In this document: piece after piece, positions 43,792 through 54,400 of the stretch
Numbering within the stretch: the stretch's first letter is position 1
How the letters are laid out: the number at the start of each line of letters is the position of its first letter
Assembly (NCBI GenBank): GCA_963763135.1
Contig: CAVXNJ010000010.1
Location: 186,001-250,000, forward strand
Direction of reading: 5' to 3'
DNA from: JANMZO01 sp963763135
Lineage (GTDB): Bacteria; Actinomycetota; Acidimicrobiia; Acidimicrobiales; JANYDT01
DNA: 64,000 bases
Made by a program: the position numbers and the translations under genes
The notes under the pieces: generated by a model
What the model was told of the DNA's origin: nothing
What the model saw: the letters and a program-made list of their open reading frames with translations, nothing else
Databases searched by the model: none

Positions 43792-44928
43792 TCAGCTGTG
43801 GTTGTGGATCAGCACGCCACGGAGGTTCTTGCCCGCATGCATGTCGGCGTAGCCGTCGTTGATCGTGTCGAGCGTGTATGTGCGGGTCACCAGCTCATCG
43901 AGCTTGAGCTTGCCGCTCTGGTACATCGACAGGTAACGCAGGATGTCCTTCGACGGGCTCGACTCACCGAAGAGCGATCCCTGAATGCGCTTCTGGAACA
44001 GGGTGAGCATGCTGATCGGCACCGGGATCCCGACTTCCATGAGGTCACCGAGTCCGGTGACGACCACGGTGCCGGCCTTGCGGATGGCGTTGAAGGCTTC
44101 AGCAACGTGGGCTCCGGTGGTCACGCCGACCGTGACGATTGCGGAGTCGGCACCCTGCCCGTTGGTCACGCTCTGAGCAAACAACGTGGCTTCCTCCATC
44201 GTGGCGAATGCGTGCGTGGCACCGAGTTCCATGGCCTTTTCCCGCTTGAACGCGACCGGGTCAACGGCGATCACGTTGCTCGCGCCCTTGAATGCCGCGC
44301 CCTGCACAGCGTTGATGCCGATGCCGCCGATGCCCATGACGATGACCGTGTCGCCGGCTTGCACGTTGGCCGAGTTCTCGGCCGAACCGAAACCGGTGCC
44401 GACGCCGCAACCCACCAAGCAGGCCTTCTCAAGCGGAAGATCCTTCGGAACCTTCACGCAGGAGTCGATGGCGGCCACCGTGTACTCCGAGAACGTGCCG
44501 ATTCCGCACATCTGACCGACCGGGGTGCCGTCAGCGGTGTGCATGCGATAGGTACCGTCAGCTCGGGATCCGGCCAGCAGGGTGGCACCGAGATCGCACA
44601 GGTTCTGCTGGCCACTGGCGCACCAACGACAACGGCCGCATCCCGGAAGGAACGACATGACGACGTGGTCGCCGACTTCCCAACCCGGTGTGTGCGGGCC
44701 GACCTTCTCCACGATTCCCGCGCCCTCGTGACCACCGGCGAACGGGTAGGTCGCAACCGGAATGTCGCCGGTGCTGATGTGATCGTCTGAGTGGCACAGG
44801 CCCGACGCGATCATCTTGACGAGCAGCTCGCCCTGCTGTGGATCATCGAGTTCGACCTCGACAATTTCCCACTTCTGCGAATCGGGCTTGACCGGGGACG
44901 AACTGATTACGGCGGTTCTTGTCTTCAT
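43792..44928 (-). CDS. Zinc-dependent alcohol dehydrogenase, NDMA-type family
   Basis: The 378-aa medium-chain dehydrogenase begins at ATG 44928; the TTG at 44946 is less likely. The catalytic zinc ligands lie in GLCHSDDH and GGHEGAGIV, and the structural zinc site is GCGRCRWCASGQQNLC. The Rossmann motif reads GIGGIGINAVQGAA. The sequence is close to the TIGR03989 group, whose members were first studied with the dye acceptor N,N-dimethyl-4-nitrosoaniline (NDMA) and can hold NAD tightly. It oxidises an alcohol or aldehyde. Which one is unknown. Confidence 0.87.
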   Translation of the reverse strand: MKTRTAVISSSPVKPDSQKWEIVEVELDDPQQGELLVKMIASGLCHSDDHISTGDIPVATYPFAGGHEGAGIVEKVGPHTPGWEVGDHVVMSFLPGCGRCRWCASGQQNLCDLGATLLAGSRADGTYRMHTADGTPVGQMCGIGTFSEYTVAAIDSCVKVPKDLPLEKACLVGCGVGTGFGSAENSANVQAGDTVIVMGIGGIGINAVQGAAFKGASNVIAVDPVAFKREKAMELGATHAFATMEEATLFAQSVTNGQGADSAIVTVGVTTGAHVAEAFNAIRKAGTVVVTGLGDLMEVGIPVPISMLTLFQKRIQGSLFGESSPSKDILRYLSMYQSGKLKLDELVTRTYTLDTINDGYADMHAGKNLRGVLIHNHS

Positions 44929-45029
44929 GGGGGATGGACCTCTCAAATAATTGCCGCCACTTCGCGGCCTTGTGACCTAGGACACTATCGGCTCCCCCGA
45001 GCAAACTGCGAACGCCCTGGCGGTTCGGA

Positions 45030-45851
45030 TCAGATCTTTGGTGTCGATGATTTCCGGCGGGTCGGAAGCAGGTGAACGGTCAGGGTGCCCGAGGTGAACG
45101 GTTCCACGTCGATCGCGACATGCCGATAGCCGGCGGCCTTGACGGCCGCGCTGATGCGGGAGCGTTCATCGGCATCGAGCGCGCGGGTGAGATCGGTTTC
45201 GGGAAACTCGAGCTTGGCCAGTTCGCCGTAGTGACGAACCCGAAGATCGCGGTACCCGAGGGCCTTGACGGCAAGTTCCGCCCGGTCAATCTGCGAGAGC
45301 AGGTTCGGATCGACCGCGGTGCCGTGAGGAACCCGCGAGGCCAGACACGGACTTGCCGGTTTTGCCACGCTCGGCAGGTTCAATGCCGCGGCGATCGCCC
45401 GGACCATCGCCTTGCCGTGCCCGAGTTCGAGCAGGGGGTGGACGACGGCGTGTTCCGCTGCGGCCTGAAGACCCGGGCGATAGTCGCCCTGATCATCGGC
45501 GTTGGCCCCGGAGAGCAGCGCACCGAACCCTCGGGTTTGCGCGACCTCGGCGAGTCGGTCGTACAACTCGGACTTGCAGTGGTAGCAGCGGTCGGGGCCG
45601 TTGTCACGGTATCCCGAGCGCGACAGTTCATCGGTTGAGATGATCTCGTGGGTGATGCCGGCCGCCTCCGCCACTGACCGGGCTCCATCGAGTTCACCCG
45701 TGGCGAGGGCCGGCGACACCGCGGTGACCGCTAGCGCCTTCGATCCGAGAGCCCGGGCGGCAAGCGCGGCGACCACCGAGGAGTCGACCCCTCCGGAGAA
45801 GGCAACGACCACGCTACCCAACGAAGATATGCGCGCTTCTAATTCCGCCAT
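45030..45851 (-). CDS. larE: ATP-dependent sacrificial sulfur transferase LarE
   Basis: The 273-aa PP-loop ATPase activates the cofactor precursor with ATP and gives it sulfur. The loop SGGVDS is at residues 19-24. CYHCKSELYDRLAE and ASPCLASRVPHG carry the cysteines. The latter includes the position known to yield sulfur in LarE, while the former pair suggests possible cluster or cycling chemistry. A GTG at 45920 inside larC is an alternative start. ATG 45851 matches the usual N-terminus length. The gene is third in larB-larC-larE, which makes the nickel-pincer nucleotide. Confidence 0.85.
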   Translation of the reverse strand: MAELEARISSLGSVVVAFSGGVDSSVVAALAARALGSKALAVTAVSPALATGELDGARSVAEAAGITHEIISTDELSRSGYRDNGPDRCYHCKSELYDRLAEVAQTRGFGALLSGANADDQGDYRPGLQAAAEHAVVHPLLELGHGKAMVRAIAAALNLPSVAKPASPCLASRVPHGTAVDPNLLSQIDRAELAVKALGYRDLRVRHYGELAKLEFPETDLTRALDADERSRISAAVKAAGYRHVAIDVEPFTSGTLTVHLLPTRRKSSTPKI

Positions 45852-45882
45852 TGCCAGGATAACGGCTTCGATCGAAGGTGCG

Positions 45883-47112
45883 TCAGTTGGGTTGAGCAGC
45901 AAGTGCGGCTGTGAGAGCACGGGCGTACACCTCTTTCACGGACTTACTGAGTTTGGTGGCGACTGCGGCACAGTCGTCGTGTTCGGGGGCGACGTTGACG
46001 ACCGCGCCGTCGCGAAGTCCGAGTTTCACGGAAACCATTTCGCCTTCGACGGACACCGAAATGAACGAACGGTCCAACTCGATGCGTTCGTAGGTGGACA
46101 TACGTACTCCGAGTGCGGATGTTTCGGTCAGCATGGCGTCGGCGACCGCCTGCACGTTCACGCGGCGTGAGAGCGCGCTGAGCACGAACCCCGGCCGACC
46201 CTTCTTCATCAACGTCGGCGTGGTCCAGACATCGAGGGCGCCCGCTCGCATTGCGGCCGCGGCGGCATCGGGAATGAGTTCCGGTGAACAGTCATCGAGA
46301 TTGGTTTCGAGCACGATCACTTCGGAGGATCTGGCCGAAGGCGAAGAGCCGGTCGTGGACTCGCCCACCACGACCCGAACCACGTTCGGCCGTTGCGGAA
46401 GATCCCGGCCACCGGCGCCGTAGCCGATCGCAGTTGTCGCGAAGCTCGGATAGCCACCGAAGCTCGACGAGATGGCCGCAACCAGCGCCGCACCGGTGGG
46501 CGTAACCAGTTCCTTCTCGATGTCGACACCCTCTGTCGGGATGCCTTTCAGCAACTCCAGCGTGGCGGGCGCGGGAAGGGGCAGCATCCCATGGGCGGAA
46601 CGTACGAAGCCCCGCCCCAACGGGAGAGGCGAGCAGCGGACCTCGTCGACACCGAGGAGTTCAAGGGCCACAGCGACACCCACGACATCGGCAATCGAGT
46701 CTTCTGAGCCAACTTCGTGAAAGTTGACGTCGTCGGGGGCAATTCCGTGGATGCGCCCTTCGGCGATGGCCAGCAGCTCAAAGGCCTTCAACGCGCGAGC
46801 CTCGACCCGAGGAGCCAAAGCGGCACGCGTAATGAGATCCCGTATGTACACGTACGGTCTGTGCGCCTGTCCGTGACCCTCGTGATCGTGATGATCATCG
46901 TGGTCATCATTCTCAGCCTGGTCCCAGACCACCGTGAGGTGGCAGCAGTCGAGGGCGTGGCGGGTGACCCGGTCGGTAACCACCTTCAGGCCGGGGACGC
47001 CGAGCTTCGAGAGTTCGGCGTTGACGGCATCGAGCGATGCCCCGGCATCAATAAGTGCACTTAACAGCATGTCGCCGGCAACGCCACCGATACAGTCGAT
47101 GTACAGATTCAC
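45883..47112 (-). CDS. larC: Nickel insertion protein LarC
   Basis: The 409-aa protein puts nickel into the pincer precursor using CTP as a cofactor in characterised members. It begins MNLYIDCIGGVAGDMLLSALIDAGASL, the standard LarC start. A His/Asp-rich loop (about residues 69-84, including DDHDDHHDHEGHGQAH) fits nickel binding. EVGSEDSIADVVGVAVALELLG and TPTGAALVAAISSSFG are characteristic. It is read in one frame with no programmed frameshift as seen in Lactobacillus. Its ATG overlaps the larB stop by four bases. A 14-base palindrome also present in an exporter gene lies at 47051-47064. Confidence 0.88.
   Translation of the reverse strand: MNLYIDCIGGVAGDMLLSALIDAGASLDAVNAELSKLGVPGLKVVTDRVTRHALDCCHLTVVWDQAENDDHDDHHDHEGHGQAHRPYVYIRDLITRAALAPRVEARALKAFELLAIAEGRIHGIAPDDVNFHEVGSEDSIADVVGVAVALELLGVDEVRCSPLPLGRGFVRSAHGMLPLPAPATLELLKGIPTEGVDIEKELVTPTGAALVAAISSSFGGYPSFATTAIGYGAGGRDLPQRPNVVRVVVGESTTGSSPSARSSEVIVLETNLDDCSPELIPDAAAAAMRAGALDVWTTPTLMKKGRPGFVLSALSRRVNVQAVADAMLTETSALGVRMSTYERIELDRSFISVSVEGEMVSVKLGLRDGAVVNVAPEHDDCAAVATKLSKSVKEVYARALTAALAAQPN
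47051..47064. repeat. Iterated 14-mer palindromic motif (ATAAGTGCACTTAA), copy in larC
   Basis: Identical to 13981-13994. It encodes Leu-Ser-Ala-Leu in LarC with TTA and CTT codons, which stand out in this GC-rich sequence. Confidence 0.6.
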
Positions 47113-47807
47113 CTAGCTCCACCGATCGCCCGAGCGATTCGGGCGGCGATGGTTCCGGCACTGAACCCGTCGTCGATGTTCACCACGGAAACGCCGGCGG
47201 CACAGGAGTTCAACATGGCGAGCAATGCGGCCACCCCACCGAACGCCGTCCCGTAACCGGTTGACGTCGGAACCGCGATGACCGGAGCCGGCGTGATTCC
47301 ACCGACGACCGACGCCAACGCAGCATCCATGCCGGCCACGACAATCACACAGTCGGCCGTCTCGAGGTCGGGAATCACCGGAATGAGTCGGTGCAGCCCC
47401 GCCACGCCGCAGTCCTGGTGCACGGTCACGTTCGTGCCGATCAACTCCGCTCGGATCCGAGCTTCGTGCACCACGCCGCCGTCGGACGTTCCGGCCGAAA
47501 CGATCGTGATGTTTCCGGCCGGCGCCGGAACTTTCACCGGGATCCAGGCGCAACGCGCCCGGGCGTGCCACTGCGCATCGGCGGAAACCGACAGCACGGC
47601 ATCTCGGTGAGCCTCGTCGCAGCGGGTCGCCAGCACCGACGACGCTCCCGATTCGAGGAGGGCCCGGGCAATCTCAGCCACTTCGTCGGGTGTCTTTCCA
47701 GCGGCCAGAATCGCCTCGGGCGCGCCCTGCCGACGCTCCCGGTCGGTGTCAACACGCGCGAAACCCAGCGCTAGGAACCCATCACTCACAGACCGGTCAA
47801 CGTACAC
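47109..47807 (-). CDS. larB: Nickel-pincer cofactor synthase LarB
   Basis: The 232-aa enzyme carboxylates and hydrolyses nicotinic acid adenine dinucleotide to start nickel-pincer nucleotide synthesis. It resembles PurE in GTSDGGVVHEARIRAELIG and in VTVHQDCGVAGLHRLIPV. IVVAGMDAALASVVGGI and VIAVPTSTGYGTAFGGVAALLAMLNSCAAGVSVVNIDDGFSAG are diagnostic. The start is GTG 47807. It is the first gene of larB-larC-larE. The transglutaminase gene ends about 100 bases upstream on the same strand, so larBCE could be on the same long transcript. Confidence 0.9.
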   Translation of the reverse strand: MYVDRSVSDGFLALGFARVDTDRERRQGAPEAILAAGKTPDEVAEIARALLESGASSVLATRCDEAHRDAVLSVSADAQWHARARCAWIPVKVPAPAGNITIVSAGTSDGGVVHEARIRAELIGTNVTVHQDCGVAGLHRLIPVIPDLETADCVIVVAGMDAALASVVGGITPAPVIAVPTSTGYGTAFGGVAALLAMLNSCAAGVSVVNIDDGFSAGTIAARIARAIGGAR

Positions 47808-47909
47808 GACCCGGAAGACTTACTTTTCCTCGGCCCCTCGGGATCCTTCGCGGAGGTCACGCGATGCTCGCGAGGCACCTCGCCAAGAACCTTTATCGGG
47901 GGTCGACCG

Positions 47910-48791
47910 TCACTCGCCGCTTACGTCGACGCTGACGGTCATCGTGTTGCTCTTGGCATCGGTGAAGATCACACCCTTCACCGGGGAAACATCGGCGTAA
48001 TCACGACCCCAAGCCGTGCAAATGTGCCGGCTTCCGACAAAACAGTTGTTTGTGGGGTCGACGTCGACCCAACCGAGACCGGGCACGAACACGGAAACCC
48101 AGGCGTGGGAGGCATCGGCGCCCTGGAGTTTCGCCTTGCCCGGAGGAGGCAGCGTCTCCAGGTATCCGCTCACGTATCGGGCCGCCAGGCCCATGCTGCG
48201 CAGGCATGCGATCTCCAGATGTGCGAAGTCCTGGCAGACGCCCTTACGGATCTTCAGCACATCGTCGGGGGTCGTGTCGAGCGAGGTGACGCCCGGCTTG
48301 TACTGGGTGTCGTTGAAGATCCGTCGTGTCAGCTCGCTCACCGACTCAAGCAGACCCCGCCCCGGCCGGAATGTTTCCGCCGCGTAGGCACGGGTGGCTT
48401 CGGAGAGCGGCACATGAGGCGACTCAAACGAAAACTCCCGGGCGTCGAGCACATCGTCGTCGGAACTCACGCTGAGGATGTCGACGGTGTCGTTCCACGA
48501 CGGGTACAGAAACTGGTCGTCGGAGATCACCCACCGCCCCGAAACGTCGACCTGACTGGTCGTCGTGATCGTGAGGACCGTGTGGCTTTTCGCCACCGAG
48601 AAGTTGGCGACCCGGTTGCCGTAGAAGTCGAAGAACTCATTGTAGGAATCTGGCGCGGGGTCGATCAGGAGCTGCGACCCGAGGACCTGCTGACCAGCCG
48701 CGTCACGCGGGAGGAGATACAGCTGACCGTAGCTGGCCGATACCGACGAGTCGTAGAGATACTCGGTTCGATGAACAATTCGAAGTGGCAT
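47910..48791 (-). CDS. Transglutaminase-like domain protein
   Basis: The 293-aa soluble protein has an N-terminal transglutaminase-associated beta domain (residues 1-80, MPLRIVHRTEYLYDSSVSASYGQL) and a transglutaminase-like catalytic core. Cys is in KGVCQDFAH, His in DASHAWVSVFVPG, and Asp in VDVDPTNN. The family includes peptidases as well as crosslinkers. Its gene starts nine bases after the stop of the fused ATP-grasp/alpha-E gene and should be co-translated. It is the second, shorter transglutaminase in this cluster. Confidence 0.87.
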   Translation of the reverse strand: MPLRIVHRTEYLYDSSVSASYGQLYLLPRDAAGQQVLGSQLLIDPAPDSYNEFFDFYGNRVANFSVAKSHTVLTITTTSQVDVSGRWVISDDQFLYPSWNDTVDILSVSSDDDVLDAREFSFESPHVPLSEATRAYAAETFRPGRGLLESVSELTRRIFNDTQYKPGVTSLDTTPDDVLKIRKGVCQDFAHLEIACLRSMGLAARYVSGYLETLPPPGKAKLQGADASHAWVSVFVPGLGWVDVDPTNNCFVGSRHICTAWGRDYADVSPVKGVIFTDAKSNTMTVSVDVSGE

Positions 48792-48800
48792 CGTGTGGCC

Positions 48801-51362
48801 TTACCGAACCGTTCCGAAATGCTGTTGGGGCAGTTGGCGGGCGAAGTGTTCCGCATCGATCGCATCCGCCGCTCGGCGCAACAGGCTGTGCAACCGGTCG
48901 AGGAAGGCGTCGAGCTCGGGGCGCGCACCGGTGGCCGTGCTACCGGCCATCGCTGCGGTGTCGGCCAGCTGCAACGAGGTGGTCGCTTCGAGCACCAGAC
49001 GCTCTTCGGCGGAGAGCCGGTCGGTCGCGTTGCCGTCGGTCTTTCGGGGCAGGTTGGCGATGTCGGTCTGAAGCCGCTCGAGTTGGAACACCAGGGACCT
49101 CGGGTTTCCCCGGTCGAGGAGCAGCAGGTCGAGGGCGGTTTGCACCTGCGCCTGGCTGCGGTAACGGCGACGATAGGTGATGATGCTCTCCGCGGTCGTG
49201 AGCACCGACTCGATGAGGAGGCTGTCGGTCGCCTTGTCGTTCTCCGAGCCCAACGTGGCCCGAAGCAGCGCCGTCAGCTGGATCGCCCGCTCGATGCGAC
49301 GGCCTGCGTCCATGAAGTGCCAGCCCGGGTCGCGGACCATGCTCTCCCCCGCGAGGCCGGCCAGCGCCAACAGGCTTTGCATCGCTCGGCTGAGGGAGTT
49401 CTGGGCGGCTCCCTGGCGATCGGCGATACCCGGTGAGCGGAGTTCGAGGATTTCACGGTCGAGGTTGCCGATGACAAGCCACGTGTCGCTCGACAGCTGA
49501 TCTCGCACCGCGTATGCCGAATCGAGAAGGTGCCGAACGGCGTGGGCCAACGACCCGAGACGGTCGACGTCGACGATCAGGCTGAACAACTCGTCGCCGG
49601 GTTCGGCGACTTTTTGGTGGTCGGTGAAGCCGGGATACGTCGTCGTGACAGTCGTAAGTGCACGTAGCAACAGTTCCAGGCACCTGGAGCCGGCCGGGTT
49701 CGCATCGTTGGAAAAGTCGTTGCGACGATCGGCGACAACCCGCAACAGACGGACCACGCCCTCGGCACGTTCGGCGTAACGACCCAACCAGAACAGGTTC
49801 TCGGCGGCGCGGGACGGCATGGAGCCGACCGGGTCGACCGCTTCCACCACAGGGCCGTTGTTGAGCCAGAACCCCGAAAGCTGCTCGGGCTCCGAAGCCA
49901 GTACCCATGCGTCCTTCGTGAGTGCACCGGCCTGGTTGGAGATCAGCGAACTTCCGATACCCGGTGCAACCCGCAGAAGCCCTCCGGGCATCACGGTGTA
50001 GGAATCGCCCTGCGATACGGCGAACGCCCGGAGCACCGAGCGCCTCGATTCAAACCCGGTCTCCGTGAGGGTCGGGGTCGTCGAAAGAGCGAGTGGGACC
50101 TGTGCGGTCCAACGCCACGGCTCCGCGCTGATACGGGCCTTCAATTCGGCCTGCGCTGCGGTCGACAACTCCCATCCGAGCACCGTGCTGGTACCGGCCT
50201 CGCGGGCGATGGGTTTCACCACCAATTCGTGCAGGTTGGTCATCACGTGCTGGCGGCTGATCGCGTCGCCGCACCAGAATGTCTCGACCGACGGCAACCG
50301 CAGTGTTTGTCCGAGGAAGTGCTCGGCGATCGCCGGCAGGAATGCGAGCATTGCCGGGCTTTCGATGATCCCACTGCCCAACGGGTTCACGATCGACACG
50401 GCACCGCGTCGGGCGACGTCGACGAGACCGGCGACCCCCAACCGGGAATCGGCCTTCAACTCGAGCGGGTCGCAGTACCAGTCGTCGACCCGCCGCAAGA
50501 TGACGTCGACGGGCTCGAGGCGACCAAGGGAGCGCATCCAGACCGAGCCACCCTGCACCGTAAGGTCGCCGCCCTCGACCAACGGGTAACCCAGATACGA
50601 AGCCAGATACGCATGTTCGAAGGCGGTCTCGCTCCAGGGCCCGGGTGACATGACGACGATTCGGGGGTCCGACTTGTGCGGGGCGGCTTTCTGCAGGGCC
50701 CGACGAAGGGCCCGAAAGAAGGGGGCCACCCGATGGACCTGCGCGTCGCGGTACATCGACGGAAAGACCCGGGAGATGACGAGGCGATTCTCCAACGCGT
50801 AGCCCGCTCCAGACGGAGCCTGCGCCCGATCGGACAGGGCAACGGGAGCACCCGTCGTATTGCGACCGATGTCGACGGCGTAGGTCGTAAGCGCGGTGGG
50901 GTTGAGCCCGCCCTTGGCCACCGCTCCACTCTGGTCGCATGGTCGAAGAAAACCGGGGTGTCCGAGCACGACTTCGATCGGAAGAAGCTTGCGGCGAAGC
51001 AGCTCCCTGGGCCCGTAGAGGTCGGCGAGGATCATGTCGAGGAGCTCGGCCCGCTGGATTACGCCACTCTCGATCGCCGCCCAGTCCTTGCTGTCGATGA
51101 CGACCGGGAGGGGGTCGAGGGCCCACCGTCGGCCTCGGGGATCGGCGTTGCCGAACGCGTTGTAGGTAACACCGTCGGAATCGAGCAACCGGTCGACTTC
51201 GTGCTGACGCTCCACCAACTCGCGGTGGCCCAGATCCGACAGCGCCGTACCCACGTGCGACCAGTGCGGCCGCAGCGTTCCACTCGAGCGGACGAACTCG
51301 TCGTACGCCCCGTCGGGTGGCCGGTAATCGCTGAGAAGGTTGGTCGAATTGATGACGGTCAT
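48801..51362 (-). CDS. Circularly permuted ATP-grasp fused to alpha-E domain
   Basis: The 853-aa protein has the DUF404/407-type permuted ATP-grasp at residues about 60-470 (WALDPLPVVIDSKDWAAIESGVIQRAELLDMILADLYGP, YALENRLVISRVFP, IVVMSPGPWSETAFEHAYLASYLGYPLVEG). The alpha-E domain (DUF403-like) then extends to the end (AAENLFWLGRYAERAEGVVRLL). In the other module of this cluster these are two genes. ATP-grasp enzymes form amide or thioester bonds from ATP-activated carboxylates. The fusion suggests the two work together. The product is unknown. Confidence 0.87.
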   Translation of the reverse strand: MTVINSTNLLSDYRPPDGAYDEFVRSSGTLRPHWSHVGTALSDLGHRELVERQHEVDRLLDSDGVTYNAFGNADPRGRRWALDPLPVVIDSKDWAAIESGVIQRAELLDMILADLYGPRELLRRKLLPIEVVLGHPGFLRPCDQSGAVAKGGLNPTALTTYAVDIGRNTTGAPVALSDRAQAPSGAGYALENRLVISRVFPSMYRDAQVHRVAPFFRALRRALQKAAPHKSDPRIVVMSPGPWSETAFEHAYLASYLGYPLVEGGDLTVQGGSVWMRSLGRLEPVDVILRRVDDWYCDPLELKADSRLGVAGLVDVARRGAVSIVNPLGSGIIESPAMLAFLPAIAEHFLGQTLRLPSVETFWCGDAISRQHVMTNLHELVVKPIAREAGTSTVLGWELSTAAQAELKARISAEPWRWTAQVPLALSTTPTLTETGFESRRSVLRAFAVSQGDSYTVMPGGLLRVAPGIGSSLISNQAGALTKDAWVLASEPEQLSGFWLNNGPVVEAVDPVGSMPSRAAENLFWLGRYAERAEGVVRLLRVVADRRNDFSNDANPAGSRCLELLLRALTTVTTTYPGFTDHQKVAEPGDELFSLIVDVDRLGSLAHAVRHLLDSAYAVRDQLSSDTWLVIGNLDREILELRSPGIADRQGAAQNSLSRAMQSLLALAGLAGESMVRDPGWHFMDAGRRIERAIQLTALLRATLGSENDKATDSLLIESVLTTAESIITYRRRYRSQAQVQTALDLLLLDRGNPRSLVFQLERLQTDIANLPRKTDGNATDRLSAEERLVLEATTSLQLADTAAMAGSTATGARPELDAFLDRLHSLLRRAADAIDAEHFARQLPQQHFGTVR

Positions 51363-51470
51363 CTGCCTGGTTAAATCGGAAGCTTCGCAACGGTCCTGAA
51401 GAGGGGTGCAACTCCCGTCATCAGGTCACGAAGAAATCCCAAGGATGGAGTTTGGTGCTGACTCATCTTG

Positions 51471-54400
51471 TCAGTCTTTTGACCGAACACCGGCCGGACC
51501 CTCCACAGAGCGCCCGGTGACGCCACCGTCGCCCGGCAGCACACGGCGGAGATCGAGGGTTCGGGGGTACTCCTGGCCCCGCAGCGCCCCGGCGATTCCG
51601 CCCCGTCCGGCGGCGGCCTGCCCGGCGTAGGTCGCCAGAACATCGTCGGGAATTGTCCCCGCCGTGTGCCCCAGGGTCTCGAAGCGGCTTCGTCGGCGCG
51701 CCTCGGCGGAGTTGGCGTTGACGGGGAACGTCTCGTAGGCCACGCCGCCCGGGTGGGAGACGTGATAGCGGCATCCGCCCACCGATCGACCGCTCCACAG
51801 GTCAATCAAGTCGAACGTGAGGGGCGAATGGACCCCGATCGTCGGGTGCAGAGCCGAAGGCGGCTGCCAGGCGCGGTATCTCACACCGGCGACCTGGGTT
51901 CCCGGCGTTTCGGTCGGTCGCAGCGGCACGGCCACCCCGTTGCAGGTGACAACGTGGCGACCCTCGGTCAACCCGACCGCCTTGACCTGCAGGCGCTCGA
52001 CCGACGAATCGACGTAACGGGCGGTGCTGGTTGCGGTCACTTCCTCGCCGAGAACATGCCATGGTTCGATCGCCGCCCGAAGCTCAAGGTGCACATCGCC
52101 GATATCGACGGACCCGAGCCGCGGGAACCGGAACTCGATGAACGGAGCCATCCACGAGGCGTCGAATTCGAATCCGTGGTCACGCAGATCGTGCACGACA
52201 TCAAAGATGTCAGCGGCGCAGAAGTGCGGAAGGAGGAAACGGTCGTGCAGTTCCGTGCCCCAACGCACGAGATCGGCGCGGTACGGCTCGTTCCAGAACC
52301 TCGCGACGAGGGAGCGGACGAGGAGCGACTGCACCAGCGCCATCTGCGGATGCGGCGGCATCTCAAAGCCGCGTAGCTCCAGCAAGCCCAGACGACCACG
52401 TTCGCTATCGGGGCTGAAAAGCTTGTCGATACAGAATTCAGCCCGGTGGGTATTGCCGGTCACGTCGATCAGAAGGTGACGAAGCAACCGGTCGATCAGC
52501 CACGGCGGCGGTTCCTTGGCCAACCGGTCGAGTTCCGCGAACGCGATCTCCAGCTCGTAGAGCGTCTCGTCGCGGCCCTCATCGACGCGTGGGGCCTGAC
52601 TCGTCGGACCGATGAAGCGTCCGGAGAACAGATACGAAAGCGACGGGTGGTGCTGCCAGAACGTCACCATGCTCCGCAGAAGATCCGGGCGTCGAAGCAG
52701 CGGGCTGTCCTTCGCGGCCGCGGCACCGAGCGTGATGTGGTTACCCCCACCGGTTCCGCTGTGCCGGCCGTCGAGCTGAAACGTCTCCGTGCCGAGCGAC
52801 GCCTGACGGGCCAGATCGTGAACGGTCGAGGTGATCTCGACCAACTCGTCCCACGACGATGCCGGATGGACGTTCACCTCCAACACGCCGGGATCGGGAG
52901 CGACAACGAGCGTCTGAAGCCGAGGATCCCGGGGAGGTGCGTAGCCTTCCAGAACGACGGCGATTCCCGACGCCGCGCTCGCGCGCTCGATCACCGACAT
53001 GAGTTCAACGGCGTCGTCGAGCTCGACGAGTGGTGGGAGGAACACGTGCACGTGCCCGTTGCGAACCTCGAACGAGACGGCCGTCGGCGGACAGTCCTTG
53101 ACGGAAACGACGACGGCGGCATCGGAGGGTGCGAGGGCAACCGCTTCCGGATCCGGGAGCGGTGGATGTTCAGCGAACGGCGAGCGGTCATGCTCAGTGG
53201 GAGGCGGCGACCATGTCAGAGCATCCAGAGGGAGACGCAGACCACTCGGCGAATCACCCGGGATGAGGAAGAGCTCACCTCGACGAAGGAGCCAATGGCT
53301 TGTTCCCCATCTGCGTACCTTTCCAGCGATGCGATGAAGCGGAATGACCGTGGCGACCGGTTTCCCCGCGTTGCGGTCGAGACTCGCGATCAGCGCAGCC
53401 CGACCGGCGGCGGCCGCCGCGGAATCGGCGTCTTCCGCAGTGGCAACTTCACTCGAAGATACTTTGGCCGCGGCCGGGGTCCCAGCCGGTAGCCGGGCTT
53501 CGGTCCACAACTGATAAACCGGATCCTCGAAAGCCTCAAGGCAAAAGTCATCCGGCACACCGAGTAACGACGACACCGCTTTCGTAAGTGTACGTACGGA
53601 TTCAAAATCGGAGGTTCCCTTCACCGAAGGGTTCGCCAGCAGCGCCTGATCGTTCCAGAGCGGCTTGTCGTCGGTCCGCCAGAACACCGAGATCTGCCAC
53701 CTTGGCAACGGCTCGCCGGGATACCACTTGCCCTGCCCGTATTGCAGGACGCCACCCTTGGCAAAGCGCTCCTGCAGGAGTCGCGCCATCTGCCCGGCGG
53801 CCTGGCGTTTGGCCGGGCCGTCGGCGTCGACCGTCCACTCCGGAGACTCCATGTCCTTCGCCGAGACGAACGTGGGCTCGCCACCCATCGTGAGACGCAC
53901 ATCGCCTTTGGCCAGAACTTCGTCGACGGTGTGGCCGAGCGAGTCGATCGAGTGCCACTGAGCCTCGGAATACGGGAGGGTGACCCGCGGGTCCTCTCGG
54001 ACGCGCGTGACGATGTTGGCGTACTCCATCGTCGTTTCGCACATGTCGACCATGCCGGTGATGGCCGCCGCGCTCGACGGCTCGGGGGTTGCCGCAAGCG
54101 GAATGTGTCCTTCGCCGGCAAAGAGTCCTGATGTCGGATCAAGCCCGATCCAACCGGCTCCCGGAACGAACACTTCGGCCCACGCGTGAAGGTCGGTGAA
54201 GTCCGTGGTCGGTCCGGCCGGGCCGTCGATGGCGGCAATGTCGGCGGTCAGCTGCACGAGGTAGCCCGACACGAAACGGGCGGCCAGCCCGTATCGGCGA
54301 AGTATCTGCACGAGCAGCCAGGCGCTGTCGCGACATGACCCGAGCTTCAGGCGAAGGGTCTCGTCGGGTGTCTGAACACCCGGTTCCATCCGGATCGAAT

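Noticed and set aside
45883..47112. Programmed frameshift in larC, as known in lactobacilli
   Set aside because: The gene reads through in one frame over all 409 codons.
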